A stretch of 64,000 nucleotides of DNA, taken from positions 62,001-126,000 of the forward strand of contig CAWINY010000004.1 in NCBI GenBank assembly GCA_963837635.1, written 5' to 3'. Each line of letters opens with the position of its first letter. Position 1 is the first letter of the stretch. This stretch comes from CAWINY01 sp963837635. GTDB lineage: Bacteria > Acidobacteriota > Terriglobia > Terriglobales > Acidobacteriaceae. Made by a program: the position numbers and the translations under genes. Shown here piece after piece: positions 26,616-35,735 of this stretch. The notes under the pieces were generated by a model that saw only the letters and a list, made by a program, of their open reading frames with translations, made no database searches and had not been told where the DNA came from.

Positions 26616-27773
26616 ATGGAGAGGGCGGCTACTAGTGGCGAGTACATGGCGGTACCCGCTGTGATGGCTTACTACTCCCTGGAGGCATACGATGCTGGTG
26701 GCGAACCGGACATCGAGCAAACAGCCGAGTTGCACGAGTGCGCTGGAGGCGACGACCACGACTGCCCCGATTCCCAATCGGCGCTAAATGCCGACGCGGA
26801 TGACGTTGTGATGATTGACGCCCACCCGCCCTTCTTTCCGGATTACCACAGTGATGTAAGCGTTTGTCCAAACCTTCGTTCTCTATTATCTATGTCGCTA
26901 TTCAGATATCCCGGTGGCAAGGACAGGTACAAGAAATTCATCCTGCCCACCCTGTTTCGGTGCTCAGGGTTCTCCATTTACATCGATCCGTTCGTCGGCG
27001 GCGGTTCAGTCGCGCTGGCGATGGCGGCCCGCTATCCCGACATCAAGCTTATCCTCAACGATCTCGATGTTGGCGTGTCCGCATTTTGGGACTTGGTCGC
27101 CAACGCACCTGACTCCGAGTTTAAGGAGTTAGAGGATCAAATCCTGAAGACATGCCCGACCGTAGCTCTGTTTAACGAGATCAAAGAGAGTCAGCCCACG
27201 GATCGGTTCGGACGGGCGTTTCGCGCTCTGTACCTGAATCGTACTTCGTACGGCGGAATGGGATTGCGTCCTCTGGGTGGAAAGAACCAGACTTCCGTAG
27301 GCAAGATCGACAGCCGATGGAATGCCAAGATAAAAGTGGAGGAATTGCATGACGCTCGACGGCTCTTGGCCGGGCGGACGAAAGTTCTCAACGCAGATTT
27401 CGCCAGCGTGATCCCGTTGGCCGCCGGGGCGAATACCCTTATGTTCCTTGATCCGCAGTACTATCAGGCTGGAAATCAGCTATACAACTTCAAATGGTCT
27501 GATGCGGATCACGTTCGGTTGCGTGATGCCCTTACGGGCAAGAGCAATTGGGTCATGTCGTACGACGACCACCCATTCATCAGGGACTTGTACAAGGTGC
27601 TCGCGTATGTGATGTCGGTGCAGTATTCGATGGGGAAGAAACGGAAGAAGATGAGCGAAGTGCTGCTGTCCACGCGATTGGAATTTCCAACCGACTTCAA
27701 CCCTGACGTGGGTGTCGGTGGCATCGGTGCCACTTTGCGCATCTGGGTGAAGGGGTACGGGCCGAACGATTGA
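26616..27773 (+). CDS. D12-class DNA adenine methyltransferase with DPQY in place of DPPY
   Basis: The methylase core starts at MSLFRYPGGKDRYKK (ATG 26892), the SAM-binding N-terminus of Dam/D12 enzymes. YIDPFVGGGSVALAM is motif I (F-x-G-G-G). FLDPQYYQAGNQLYNF is motif IV, normally DPPY; here the second Pro is Gln (codon at 27456). From ATG 26616 the frame adds 92 residues, acidic and Asp-rich, of unknown use; the true start is uncertain. D12 enzymes methylate N6 of adenine (GATC for Dam). No partner nuclease is nearby, so it is an orphan methylase, typical of phages and ICEs. Confidence 0.85.
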   Translation: MERAATSGEYMAVPAVMAYYSLEAYDAGGEPDIEQTAELHECAGGDDHDCPDSQSALNADADDVVMIDAHPPFFPDYHSDVSVCPNLRSLLSMSLFRYPGGKDRYKKFILPTLFRCSGFSIYIDPFVGGGSVALAMAARYPDIKLILNDLDVGVSAFWDLVANAPDSEFKELEDQILKTCPTVALFNEIKESQPTDRFGRAFRALYLNRTSYGGMGLRPLGGKNQTSVGKIDSRWNAKIKVEELHDARRLLAGRTKVLNADFASVIPLAAGANTLMFLDPQYYQAGNQLYNFKWSDADHVRLRDALTGKSNWVMSYDDHPFIRDLYKVLAYVMSVQYSMGKKRKKMSEVLLSTRLEFPTDFNPDVGVGGIGATLRIWVKGYGPND

Positions 27774-27903
27774 ATGCTAATGGGGCGTTAGCGGGGTAGC
27801 ACCGCCATACTACCGCCGACAGGCTGACACCTACTGCGTGAATAGTAGTTCCGTTCCGTAGCCGGGTGGCGCTACTGCTGGCTCGCTCGCTTGATCTGTA
27901 TCT

Positions 27904-28155
27904 TCATAGATTCTCCGACGCCAACGACGCCTCGAACTTCGCCAGCTCAGCCTCCGATTCAGGCCCGATCCGCAATTCGGGCACATAGCGTCCAGTGAGG
28001 AAGCACTCCAGGCATTCACATGTGTCAAGGTGTTCCGCAGTCCGGGGGATGGGGGATTTCTTGGTTGGGGGTTTGGGCGCGGGCGTGGCGATGCGCCAGG
28101 GGCTGACTATTCTGCGCCCGTTTCCGGGGATCCACCGTGGTTCGTCAGTATGCAT
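27904..28155 (-). CDS. Small hypothetical protein with paired cysteines
   Basis: This 83-residue protein starts at ATG 28155 behind an AGAGGTG ribosome-binding site. Its second half has HLDTCECLECFLTGRYVP, a possible metal-binding Cys-x-Cys-x2-Cys. It is convergent with the methylase gene. No family recognised. Confidence 0.5.
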   Translation of the reverse strand: MHTDEPRWIPGNGRRIVSPWRIATPAPKPPTKKSPIPRTAEHLDTCECLECFLTGRYVPELRIGPESEAELAKFEASLASENL

Positions 28156-28226
28156 AAAATCACCTCTACCCTGGGGCCCGAAGTCACAAAAACCTTTGAA
28201 TGTTTTCGCTACTTCGGCGTCTGTGC

Positions 28227-28349
28227 ATGGGCTGGAACCTGTTTTCGTCCCGGATGCACGAGACTGAGGAGGACCGAGCGCAGAACCATGTACTGCTGGC
28301 CGGCTACACGGAGGTGGAGCCGGTCATGTGTTACGACATGGGCGACTAG
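28227..28349 (+). CDS. Possible 40-residue small protein
   Basis: ATG 28227 to TAG 28349 reads MGWNLFSSRMHETEEDRAQN followed by 20 more residues. Support is the position just upstream of a terminator-like hairpin at 28369. No family known. Confidence 0.3.
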   Translation: MGWNLFSSRMHETEEDRAQNHVLLAGYTEVEPVMCYDMGD

Positions 28350-28368
28350 CGCATGGAAGCAGCCCCAC

Positions 28369-28395
28369 AAATCCCCAGCAAAACTGGGGATTTTT
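28369..28395 (+). terminator. Rho-independent terminator-like hairpin
   Basis: AAATCCCCA, a short loop, TGGGGATTTTT: a stem of about eight pairs followed by a run of T. Confidence 0.75.
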
Positions 28396-28449
28396 AGTTA
28401 TGCGGAACGAATCGACAATGAACGGCAAAAAAACGAACTACCGAAACCG

Positions 28450-29886
28450 CTAGCAGTCCGTGGTGTAAGTAGCTGATTTCCGGCACGGCCAGCGGCGTGT
28501 TCGGCTCAGCCGCGGCGGGACGTCTTTCGCGCGACAGCTTGAAATTCGTCTCTGGTACAGCCAATTCCTATTTTCCCGGCGGGTAAGCAGCAAATAAAGC
28601 AAAAGAAGCAGGCCACCACGGTTTCTCCACTCCCGCGGCGTGCCGGCCCCCAGCAGTTTGCGCAGGATCAGGCTCAGGTTGAAGGCTCCCACGTGGATCA
28701 GTTGCCGCTTCAGGATGTTCTCGTGTCTCCGCAGATACGTGCGCCGCATGCCGCCGGTCTCATAGCAATGCGCGAAGCTACGTTCCACCAACTCACCACG
28801 CCGCCTCAGTAAGCCCTTGCCGTACTCGCCTCGCACCCGCCGCCGATTCTCGTACACCGCCTGTTGCTCTTCTCTCTTGCCCTGCCAGTGGCGCCGACCT
28901 TTCTGCTTCTTCTCCGGAATGTAGCTGCGCACTTCGTAACTCTTGACGCGCTGGACCAGCGCGCCGCTGTGGTAGCCTTTGTCGGCGACCAGCTCTTCGA
29001 TCCCATTGACGTTGACGGTCGGCTTCTCCTCAGACCGCAGCTCCGCCTCGCGTCCGACTAACTCCGCCACCGCCATTCCGGCCTCGCTCAGCGTCTCGTC
29101 GAGCGTCGTCGTGTCGCCCTGGTCAGCACCTTGCAACGTGACCGCCACCACCGCGCCCGTGTCCAGATCGACGGCGTGTTCGGCCTTGTGCGCCAGATGG
29201 GTGCGCCCATCCTTCATCTTGGCAATCCGCGCGTCCTGATCCGAGGGACTCTTCCACTCTTGGTTGGACATGCGCTTCTTACGCTTGCGGTCCAGCCGCG
29301 CCAAGTCTTCGCGCGTCGGCGTCTCGATCCCGGATGCTTTTGCAAGCCCGACCAGAAACTCCTCGTAACTTTCGCCCGTGTCGCGCCGCACAATCGAGCG
29401 CATGGCCGCGTTGGCCTCCAGCGTCGTCGCATCGATCGCGATCCGCTTGCCCTTCAACAACCCGCGATCCGCCAGCACCGCCAGGGCCCACGCGAATACT
29501 TCGCCATGCGTCTCCAGATCGATCAGCCGCCGAGTGCGCGAAATCGTCGAGTGGTCCGGCGTTTTCTCGTCCAGCGAAATGCCCACAAACCGCCGCAATG
29601 CCAACGAGTCCGCCAACCGCCAAGCAATGCCGCGCTCGGCCGCGATGCCCTCGAAGTACCCGATCAGCAGCGAGCGGAAGTAGATGCCCGGCGTCAGCGA
29701 CGGCCGCCCGTACTTGGCCGCATAGAACTTCGCGCACCGGCCTTCGACAAACTCATCAAACTGGTTCGCCTCCAGCAACTCGTTCAAGCGCTGATAGAAC
29801 GGATGCCCCGGAGCCGAGGCTAGCTCCGCCTGCGCTATCCAGATGTCTTCTTGCTTCTCCCGCTGCTTGCGCGTGCCCATCGCCAT
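28450..29886 (-). CDS. IS1182/IS5-superfamily transposase (DUF772 + DDE)
   Basis: This 478-residue transposase has an N-terminal DUF772 region (YGRPSLTPGIYFRSLLIGYF) and a DDE core: RIAIDATTLEANA (first Asp), HAVDLDTGAVV, VADKGYHSG (second Asp) and SFAHCYETGGMRR with downstream Arg-rich helix (Glu region). The last codons lie in the right-hand inverted repeat (TYTTDC) and the stop TAG is supplied by the duplicated target CTAG. It appears intact. Confidence 0.88.
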   Translation of the reverse strand: MAMGTRKQREKQEDIWIAQAELASAPGHPFYQRLNELLEANQFDEFVEGRCAKFYAAKYGRPSLTPGIYFRSLLIGYFEGIAAERGIAWRLADSLALRRFVGISLDEKTPDHSTISRTRRLIDLETHGEVFAWALAVLADRGLLKGKRIAIDATTLEANAAMRSIVRRDTGESYEEFLVGLAKASGIETPTREDLARLDRKRKKRMSNQEWKSPSDQDARIAKMKDGRTHLAHKAEHAVDLDTGAVVAVTLQGADQGDTTTLDETLSEAGMAVAELVGREAELRSEEKPTVNVNGIEELVADKGYHSGALVQRVKSYEVRSYIPEKKQKGRRHWQGKREEQQAVYENRRRVRGEYGKGLLRRRGELVERSFAHCYETGGMRRTYLRRHENILKRQLIHVGAFNLSLILRKLLGAGTPREWRNRGGLLLLLYLLLTRRENRNWLYQRRISSCRAKDVPPRLSRTRRWPCRKSATYTTDC

Positions 29887-29962
29887 ACGCCCATTTTACG
29901 AACCATGCCTGTGGATATTTCACTATTTTCTGCTTACGCATCCAGACTTACACCACGGACTG
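28454..29962. mobile_element. IS element, 1,509 bp, 17-bp perfect inverted repeats, CTAG target duplication
   Basis: Ends are CAGTCCGTGGTGTAAGT and its exact complement. CTAG flanks both sides (28450-28453 and 29963-29966). The right end lies five bases before the start codon of the next gene, so the insertion cut that gene from its native upstream region. Confidence 0.92.
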
Positions 29963-29967
29963 CTAGC

Positions 29968-30180
29968 ATGAAGAACCTATCAATTGAAGAGTGGCCGCAG
30001 TACCTTGCCGAGCGCAAGGCGCTGCGCGACCAAATCGTACAGTACGCGCTGAACCACCCCGAGGTCAGCTACACGCAGATGGCGGAGCGGTTCGGCATAG
30101 ACCCCAAGTTGCTCGGCTACTACACCCGCAAGGCCGGAATCCGGCGAGTCCAGGGGCGCAAGCCCAAGGGGGCAAAGTGA
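29968..30180 (+). CDS. Small HTH protein
   Basis: This 70-residue basic protein has an HTH-like stretch YTQMAERFGIDPKLLGYYTR (residues 35-54). ATG 29968 lies immediately right of the IS. The stop TGA overlaps the GTG start of the replication gene (30177), so the pair is translationally coupled. Likely a DNA-binding partner or regulator of replication. Confidence 0.7.
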   Translation: MKNLSIEEWPQYLAERKALRDQIVQYALNHPEVSYTQMAERFGIDPKLLGYYTRKAGIRRVQGRKPKGAK

Positions 30181-32396
30181 GTTTCAAGGACATTGCAGCG
30201 CCATTCATTGCCCTGGGCATCCCGGTCTTCCCGTTGTTACCAAAAGTCAAGGAGCCGCCGTCCGGGATGGCGTTCCTGGAGGAAGCGACCACCGACAGCA
30301 ACAAAGTGGAGCAGTGGAACACTGACAACCCGGACTTCAATGTGGCGTTGCTGGCCGACGGCGAGTTCGGCTTCCTGGAGTTCGACATCGTCGGCGGCAT
30401 GGAACAGGCGTGCGCCGACACGGGGCAAACGAGGCCGAAGACCCGCGAGCAAAAGTCCGGCGGCGGGTACAACCACTTTATCTTCAAGATGGATGACCGC
30501 AGCCGGGCGCTGCGCAACCGCAGTGTCAGCCTGGCGGAGCCGTGCTACTGCGCCAACCAAGAGCCGCAGAAACTCCGAGTCTGCAACCTGTGCCCCGAGA
30601 TCAAGCCCCACCACCACCATGAGTGGTTCAGCTTCCGCTGCCACAACAAGTACCTGGTGGGGGCGGGCAGCCTGCATCCCAGCGGCAACTACTATGAAAC
30701 TTTGCAAGACAAGGCCCCGGCGATTATGCCCGCCTGGCTCGTCGAGTGGGTGGAGGAACACAGCAAGCCGTCTAAGAAAGGAACGGGTCCGGCGTCAGCC
30801 AAGCTGGTGTCCGAGGACTTCGACTTCGACGACCTGATGGAGCACTTTGGCATTTCCATCGACCATGTGAAGGATGGTGTGTGGCATGTGCCCACGGCGT
30901 GCCCCGGTGTCGGCAAGCGCCACCGCCACAGCAAGGAGACGGCGTTCTACTGGGACGGCTCGTCATTGGGGTGGTCGTGCTTCGCCCAAGGGTGCCCGAC
31001 GAGCGAGATGGGCATCGGGCAGCTGCTCAAATTCCTTCACCAGACAAATGATCCCTACCCGGCTGTCATCTGGGAAGATGAAGAGTTGCCGCTGGATGAG
31101 CTGATGGCATCCATGGGGTTCGAGTTCAGCGACGACGAGCCGGTGCCGCTGCCGAAGTTCATCGCCCAAGGAGCCGCAGCAATGGCACAAGTCGTCCCCC
31201 CCGGGAAGCCAAGGGCCCGGCGCATCCTCATCGGGCAGATCGACGCCGACAGCACCACATCCAGGATGATCGGGATCACCGCGGATCAAGTAATCCCGAA
31301 GCGCTTGCGGTGGCTCTGGGAAGACAAGATTCCCATGGGCAAGCTGACCCTGTGGACGGGCAAGCCGGACAACGGAAAATCCTTGTCCCTGCTGGACCTC
31401 ACAGCCCGCATCACCCGGGGCACTGATTTCCCCGACGGGTCGAAAAACACACTGGGGCCTCGTGTAGTCATCTATGCCGCGTCTGAGGACGATCCTCAGG
31501 ACACATTGGTGCCCAGGCTCATGGCGGCGGGAGCTGACCTTACCAAGGTCGTGTTCCCGCTGTACACCGAGGCGATGGAGCGGCTGCGCCGACAGCGAGA
31601 CAACAAAGAAGTCGGCGAGAAGCGCAAAGTCCAGCGGACCCTCAGTGTAGACAAAGACCTGCCCATCATCCGGCAAAGCATCGAGGCCAACCCTGAAGTC
31701 GCTCTGCTGGTGCTGGACCCGATGTCCAGTTACTGGGGCGCTGCCGACGACAACAAGTCCAAGGAGATTAGGCCCGTGCTGGACAAGATGACCGCACTGT
31801 GCAGGGACACCGACCTGACTATAGTGGGACTAATCCACCATTCCAAGCGGTCGGACACCGACGCCTTGGGCAAGGTGCTGGGCTCGGTCAGCGTCGGCGG
31901 GGCGGCTCGGGCAGTGTGGGAGATCAGCAAGGACCCGGACGATCCCCAGACCATCCGCATGGCGCTCGTCAAAGGCAACCTGGCTAAAAAACGCTCCGGC
32001 ATGACCTACCACATTGAGGGCAAGGACTTGGTCATTGACGGCGAGACAAGCAGCGTTCCACACATAGTGTGGGATGGCGTGATGGATGCGAACGCCGACG
32101 AACTGCTGGACCAGCAGCGAGAACGTGGACGGGAAAAACGGGAAGGCGGTGCCACGACTTTGGCGAAGGCGTTCCTGACCATGAAATTGGAGAATGGGGC
32201 AGCGCAGTCCAGCGGGGACGATGGACTCATCGAGGAGGCCAAGCGGTCGGGCATTAGCAGCGCCACCCTGTGGCGCGTCAAAAAGGACCTCGACATCCGG
32301 GCATCCAGGCAGGGCGGGGAGTGGTACTGGTCGCTCCCGTCATCCCGTCTGGGTGCAGGGCCGTCAGTCACTCCCAACATTGGGGATGTCATGTAG
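30177..32396 (+). CDS. Replication protein: Prim-Pol-like domain fused to RepA-type helicase
   Basis: This protein of about 739 residues has an N-terminal bifunctional primase-polymerase-like domain (GIPVFPLLPKVKEPP, EFDIVGG acidic motif, SGGGYNHFIF). A Cys/His-containing insertion (CANQEPQKLRVCNLC) follows, then a RepA-like P-loop ATPase with Walker A GKPDNGKS near residue 395, VVIYAASEDDPQDTL, Walker B LLVLDPMSSY and IVGLIHHSKRS. The C-terminal tail is HTH-like (SGISSATLWRVKKDL). The start GTG overlaps the upstream HTH gene stop. It would unwind and prime DNA for the mobile element. The candidate origin lies just downstream. Confidence 0.82.
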   Translation: MSFKDIAAPFIALGIPVFPLLPKVKEPPSGMAFLEEATTDSNKVEQWNTDNPDFNVALLADGEFGFLEFDIVGGMEQACADTGQTRPKTREQKSGGGYNHFIFKMDDRSRALRNRSVSLAEPCYCANQEPQKLRVCNLCPEIKPHHHHEWFSFRCHNKYLVGAGSLHPSGNYYETLQDKAPAIMPAWLVEWVEEHSKPSKKGTGPASAKLVSEDFDFDDLMEHFGISIDHVKDGVWHVPTACPGVGKRHRHSKETAFYWDGSSLGWSCFAQGCPTSEMGIGQLLKFLHQTNDPYPAVIWEDEELPLDELMASMGFEFSDDEPVPLPKFIAQGAAAMAQVVPPGKPRARRILIGQIDADSTTSRMIGITADQVIPKRLRWLWEDKIPMGKLTLWTGKPDNGKSLSLLDLTARITRGTDFPDGSKNTLGPRVVIYAASEDDPQDTLVPRLMAAGADLTKVVFPLYTEAMERLRRQRDNKEVGEKRKVQRTLSVDKDLPIIRQSIEANPEVALLVLDPMSSYWGAADDNKSKEIRPVLDKMTALCRDTDLTIVGLIHHSKRSDTDALGKVLGSVSVGGAARAVWEISKDPDDPQTIRMALVKGNLAKKRSGMTYHIEGKDLVIDGETSSVPHIVWDGVMDANADELLDQQRERGREKREGGATTLAKAFLTMKLENGAAQSSGDDGLIEEAKRSGISSATLWRVKKDLDIRASRQGGEWYWSLPSSRLGAGPSVTPNIGDVM

Positions 32397-32405
32397 GTCC
32401 GGTCT

Positions 32406-32550
32406 CACTCTATCAATGTTGAGAGGGATGAGAGAAGATAGAGATGATAGAGTACTACTATAGTTTTAATGATATATATATATCATTCTCTTTCTACCCT
32501 ATCACTCTATCAACTCACTCATCTATCATCTCTCTACATTTTGATAGAGT
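32406..32550. other. Candidate origin of replication: iteron-like repeats around an AT-rich palindrome
   Basis: TTGATAGAGT occurs at 32541-32550 and, inverted, at 32407-32416 and 32504-32513; a one-base variant is at 32444-32453. CACTCTATCAA is exact at 32406 and 32503. Between them lies the 20-base perfect palindrome AATGATATATATATATCATT (32468-32487). Its place right after the replication gene is that of an oriV. Function is inferred. Confidence 0.55.
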
Positions 32551-32843
32551 AGAGTGGTTTGATGATGGAGTAAGGCGGCGGTACACTGCTTTGCCATAAA
32601 TGCGGATTGTAGCTGATGCTCCCAGCGGCAAGGCATCGCCTTCACACACTACCAGACCCTCGCGTGAGTCCCTTCGAAGAACATTGCGGAACATTTCCCG
32701 GACTTCCAAACCCCTTATTTAAGAGCCCAAATCACAGCCTTCTCGTCCACGATCTGTGATCTGAGGGCTTCAAGAATGCCAACAAAAATGGAAAAACGCT
32801 GAGGACCGACCAAGTCGGAACGTCCCTTCGGAGGAGCACACAC

Positions 32844-33038
32844 ATGCACGCACGCCCAATAATCCGAGAGCGACTGTTGGAACTGAAAATCCACCGATGG
32901 CTAATGGTCGCCAAGTACCCGTTGGTTAATCCCAAATGTTCGCCTGCGAGGGCTCGGCGAAACTACTGGCGGCTTTGCGCCCGGTACCCGGAAATCATGC
33001 GGAGGCTTGGGCTGTCGGAATTGTCGGTATATCTCTAA
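32844..33038 (+). CDS. Small basic hypothetical protein
   Basis: This 64-residue protein (MHARPIIRERLLELKIHRWL at the start) has an upstream GGAGGA at good spacing. It is Arg- and Lys-rich, possibly nucleic-acid binding. No family recognised. The preceding gap from 32551 shows no clear gene. Confidence 0.45.
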   Translation: MHARPIIRERLLELKIHRWLMVAKYPLVNPKCSPARARRNYWRLCARYPEIMRRLGLSELSVYL

Positions 33039-33164
33039 AGCAGTGGCTCCGTGGCATGTGGCGTTCAACACCTCGCCACCGCGCACTCCGGCTTGACGGG
33101 AGACCCGGAACGGGGTCTACTACTTCAGCCAGTCCAGCCCCCCAATCTGTCCCTGAGGTTCCCG

Positions 33165-33308
33165 ATGATTTCCGTGCTTGTGGCCGCACCCATCCTTCTG
33201 TGCCTTGGCTTCTTGCTTCGCCGCTACCGGGTACGGGAACGCAGAACCGAACTTCTCGTGCTCAAGCGGCATGCCGCCAGCTACGCGGAGCAGAAGAATC
33301 ACTTATAG
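33165..33308 (+). CDS. Small membrane protein
   Basis: This 47-residue protein starts at ATG 33165 with one hydrophobic segment (MISVLVAAPILLCLGFLL) followed by a basic tail. A GAGG lies upstream. It is convergent with recD2. Function unknown. Confidence 0.4.
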   Translation: MISVLVAAPILLCLGFLLRRYRVRERRTELLVLKRHAASYAEQKNHL

Positions 33309-33320
33309 CGGGCCGGCGCT

Positions 33321-35561
33321 TCACTGCGTGCTGCTCGACACGGGCGACAGCCTGAACGGCCCGGTCGCATCGCTCCTCAAACTCGCCGCTAGACCCGAGT
33401 GCCGCCTCTGGGTCCGGTCGTTGCGAACCGCGATGCCCAATGCCTTCCGCTGCCCGATCAGCACCAGCAGCCGCTTCGCCCTCGTGATTCCCGTATAGAC
33501 CAAGTTCCGCTGAAGCAGCATGTAGTGCTGCGTGGCAAGCGTGATCACCACCGCAGGGAATTCCGATCCCTGCGCCTTGTGGACGGTGACCGCATACGCG
33601 AGCGCAATCTCGTCCAGTTCGCCGTAGTCGTATTTCACCTGCCGCTCGTCGAAGCGGATGGTGACTTCATGCTCGACGGTGTCGATGCGCTCGATTGTTC
33701 CGATGTCGCCGTTGAACACGTCCTTGTCGTAATCGTTTTCCGTCTGGATGACCTTGTCGCGCATCTGGAATCGCCATCCGAAGCGCTCGACCACGGGCTC
33801 TCCCGCCCGCGCCGGGTTCAACGCCTGCTGTAGCGCCGTGTTCAGTTCACGCACCCCGAGCGATCCTCGGTTCATGGGGCACAACACCTGAACATCGCGG
33901 ATCGGGTCAAGGTGAAACCGTTCCGGGATTCGCTCCTGCATTACCGTGATCAGTGTGGCGGCAATCTTTTCGGGTTCGTCCCGCTCAATGAAATAGAAGT
34001 CGGAATTCGCCTCTGTGCCCTTCAGGTCTGGCATGTGCCCCCGGCATATCCGGTGCGCCGTGGTGATGATCTGGCTATCCGCCGCCTGCCGGAACACCTC
34101 CGTCAGGCGCACCACCGGCACCACGCCGCTCTCGATCAAATCACGAAGCACTGTGCCTGGACCCACGGAGGGAAGCTGATCCACATCGCCGACCAGAATC
34201 AGTCCGGCGTGGTTCGGCACCGCACGCAACAGCGAATGCATCAGCGGCACGTCCACCATGGAGGTCTCATCGACGACCAACAGACCGCAGGAAAGCGGAT
34301 TGGATTCATTCTTGCTGAACCGCCCGTTAGCGGGGTCAATCTCCAGCAAGCGATGGATCGTCTTGGCCTCCATGCCCGTGGTTTCGGTGAGCCGCTTCGC
34401 CGCCCGTCCGGTGGGAGCGCACAGCAGGCACTTCACATTCTTTGCCCGCAGGATCATAAGGATGGAGTTGACGAGCGTCGTCTTGCCGACGCCGGGGCCG
34501 CCCGTGATCACGACCATCCGTGTGGCAAGCACCGCCTGCAGCGCCTCGCGCTGGCTGGGCGCGAGCGTTTTGCCCGTCCGCTTCTCGCACCACGCGACCG
34601 CCTTGTCAAAGTCGATGGGCGGATAGAGCGGTTGTCCTTCCGCCAGTCGCTTGATCCGTGCGGCGATCCCCTCTTCCGCCTTCCTGAGATGGGGCATGAA
34701 GATCAGCGACTCGCCTTCAATTTCCTCCAGCAGGAGAGCGCCACTGGTCAGCGCCTGTGACAGCGCCTGTTCCACCCTGTCATCCGCCACCTCCAGCAGC
34801 TTTACTGCTGACGACTTGAGCTTTTCCAACGGCAAGGCACAGTGTCCGTCCGAGGTGGCTTCGAGCAAGACATGGTCGATCCCCGCTTTGGCGCGGTTGA
34901 TCGAATCCTTAGGAATTCCGACTTTCTGCGCGATCTGGTCGGCGGTGGCGAAGCCGATGCCGTAGATGTCCTTCGCCAGCATGTACGGGTTGTTCCGCAC
35001 CTTCTCAATGGCTTCCTCGCCGTAGGTCTTGAATATCCGCACCGCCCTGCTCGTGCTGACCCCATGGCTATGGAGGAACAGCATGATTTCCCGGATGCGT
35101 TTCCCGTCCTGCCATGCCCGCGTAATCCGTTCCCGGCGCTTGGGGCCGATGCCGTCCACGGACAACAGTTCCGCCGCTCGGTGCTCGATCACGGTCAAAA
35201 CTTCCGCTCCGAACCGCTCGACCAGCTTTTTGGCGAGGACGGGGCCAACACCTTTGACGAAGCCGCTGCTAAGGTACCGCTCAATCCCCTCGACACTGGT
35301 CGGCGGCACGGCCTCCATGGTGATGGCTTTGAATTGCAGCCCGTGCTCTTTATCCCTGACCCACCAGCCCTCGGCGACCAGCCACTCCCCGGCGCTCACG
35401 GAGGGCAGCGAACCGATGACAGTGACTTCGTCCCGCTGCCCTTTGACCTTTACGCGCAGCACGCAGAAGCCGCTCTCGTCGCTGTGGAACGTGACGCGCT
35501 CGATCGGCCCGGAGATTTGCTCGGAGGGGGTGCTGCGTTCAGGGGTGGCGGCGGCGTTCAT
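33321..35561 (-). CDS. recD2: ATP-dependent RecD2-type DNA helicase
   Basis: This 746-residue SF1B helicase has an OB-like N-terminus (VTFHSDESGFCVLRV) and tandem helix-hairpin-helix motifs (GIGPKRRERIT). The motor has Walker A VVITGGPGVGKTTLVNSIL, LLCAPTGRAAKRL, LLVVDETSMVD, LVGDVDQLPSVGPG, TEVFRQA and the C-terminal AYAVTVHKAQGSEFP and YTGITRAKRLL. All motifs are present and the length is right for RecD2. It unwinds DNA 5' to 3'. Its place in a mobile element suggests help in element replication or repair. Confidence 0.95.
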   Translation of the reverse strand: MNAAATPERSTPSEQISGPIERVTFHSDESGFCVLRVKVKGQRDEVTVIGSLPSVSAGEWLVAEGWWVRDKEHGLQFKAITMEAVPPTSVEGIERYLSSGFVKGVGPVLAKKLVERFGAEVLTVIEHRAAELLSVDGIGPKRRERITRAWQDGKRIREIMLFLHSHGVSTSRAVRIFKTYGEEAIEKVRNNPYMLAKDIYGIGFATADQIAQKVGIPKDSINRAKAGIDHVLLEATSDGHCALPLEKLKSSAVKLLEVADDRVEQALSQALTSGALLLEEIEGESLIFMPHLRKAEEGIAARIKRLAEGQPLYPPIDFDKAVAWCEKRTGKTLAPSQREALQAVLATRMVVITGGPGVGKTTLVNSILMILRAKNVKCLLCAPTGRAAKRLTETTGMEAKTIHRLLEIDPANGRFSKNESNPLSCGLLVVDETSMVDVPLMHSLLRAVPNHAGLILVGDVDQLPSVGPGTVLRDLIESGVVPVVRLTEVFRQAADSQIITTAHRICRGHMPDLKGTEANSDFYFIERDEPEKIAATLITVMQERIPERFHLDPIRDVQVLCPMNRGSLGVRELNTALQQALNPARAGEPVVERFGWRFQMRDKVIQTENDYDKDVFNGDIGTIERIDTVEHEVTIRFDERQVKYDYGELDEIALAYAVTVHKAQGSEFPAVVITLATQHYMLLQRNLVYTGITRAKRLLVLIGQRKALGIAVRNDRTQRRHSGLAASLRSDATGPFRLSPVSSSTQ

Positions 35562-35627
35562 TGGAGTGAAGGTTCATTTTGACAGATGCGGACTACGCTG
35601 AGTTCCCCCTCCGCTATACTGCTCCCC

Positions 35628-35735
35628 ATGTGCGGACGCTACCGCCTGATGTTCTCAGGCGTAAAGTGCTCCTATGCCAAAGAACATATCCGATATCGAG
35701 GACGGCTTTGCGCTGAAAAGGAGCCGAGCCCGTAA
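35628..35735 (+). pseudogene. Possible SRAP/HMCES (YedK) N-terminal stub
   Basis: The frame begins MCGRYRL, the hallmark start of SRAP proteins with catalytic Cys2, then leaves the family (MFSGVKCSYAKE) and stops after 35 codons. It overlaps the next gene in another frame. Seven residues are weak evidence; a deletion remnant is the guess. Confidence 0.25.

Noticed and set aside
35579..35620. TTGACA and TATACT before 35674 as a sigma-70 promoter
   Set aside because: The spacing is 30 bases, far from the usual 16-18.
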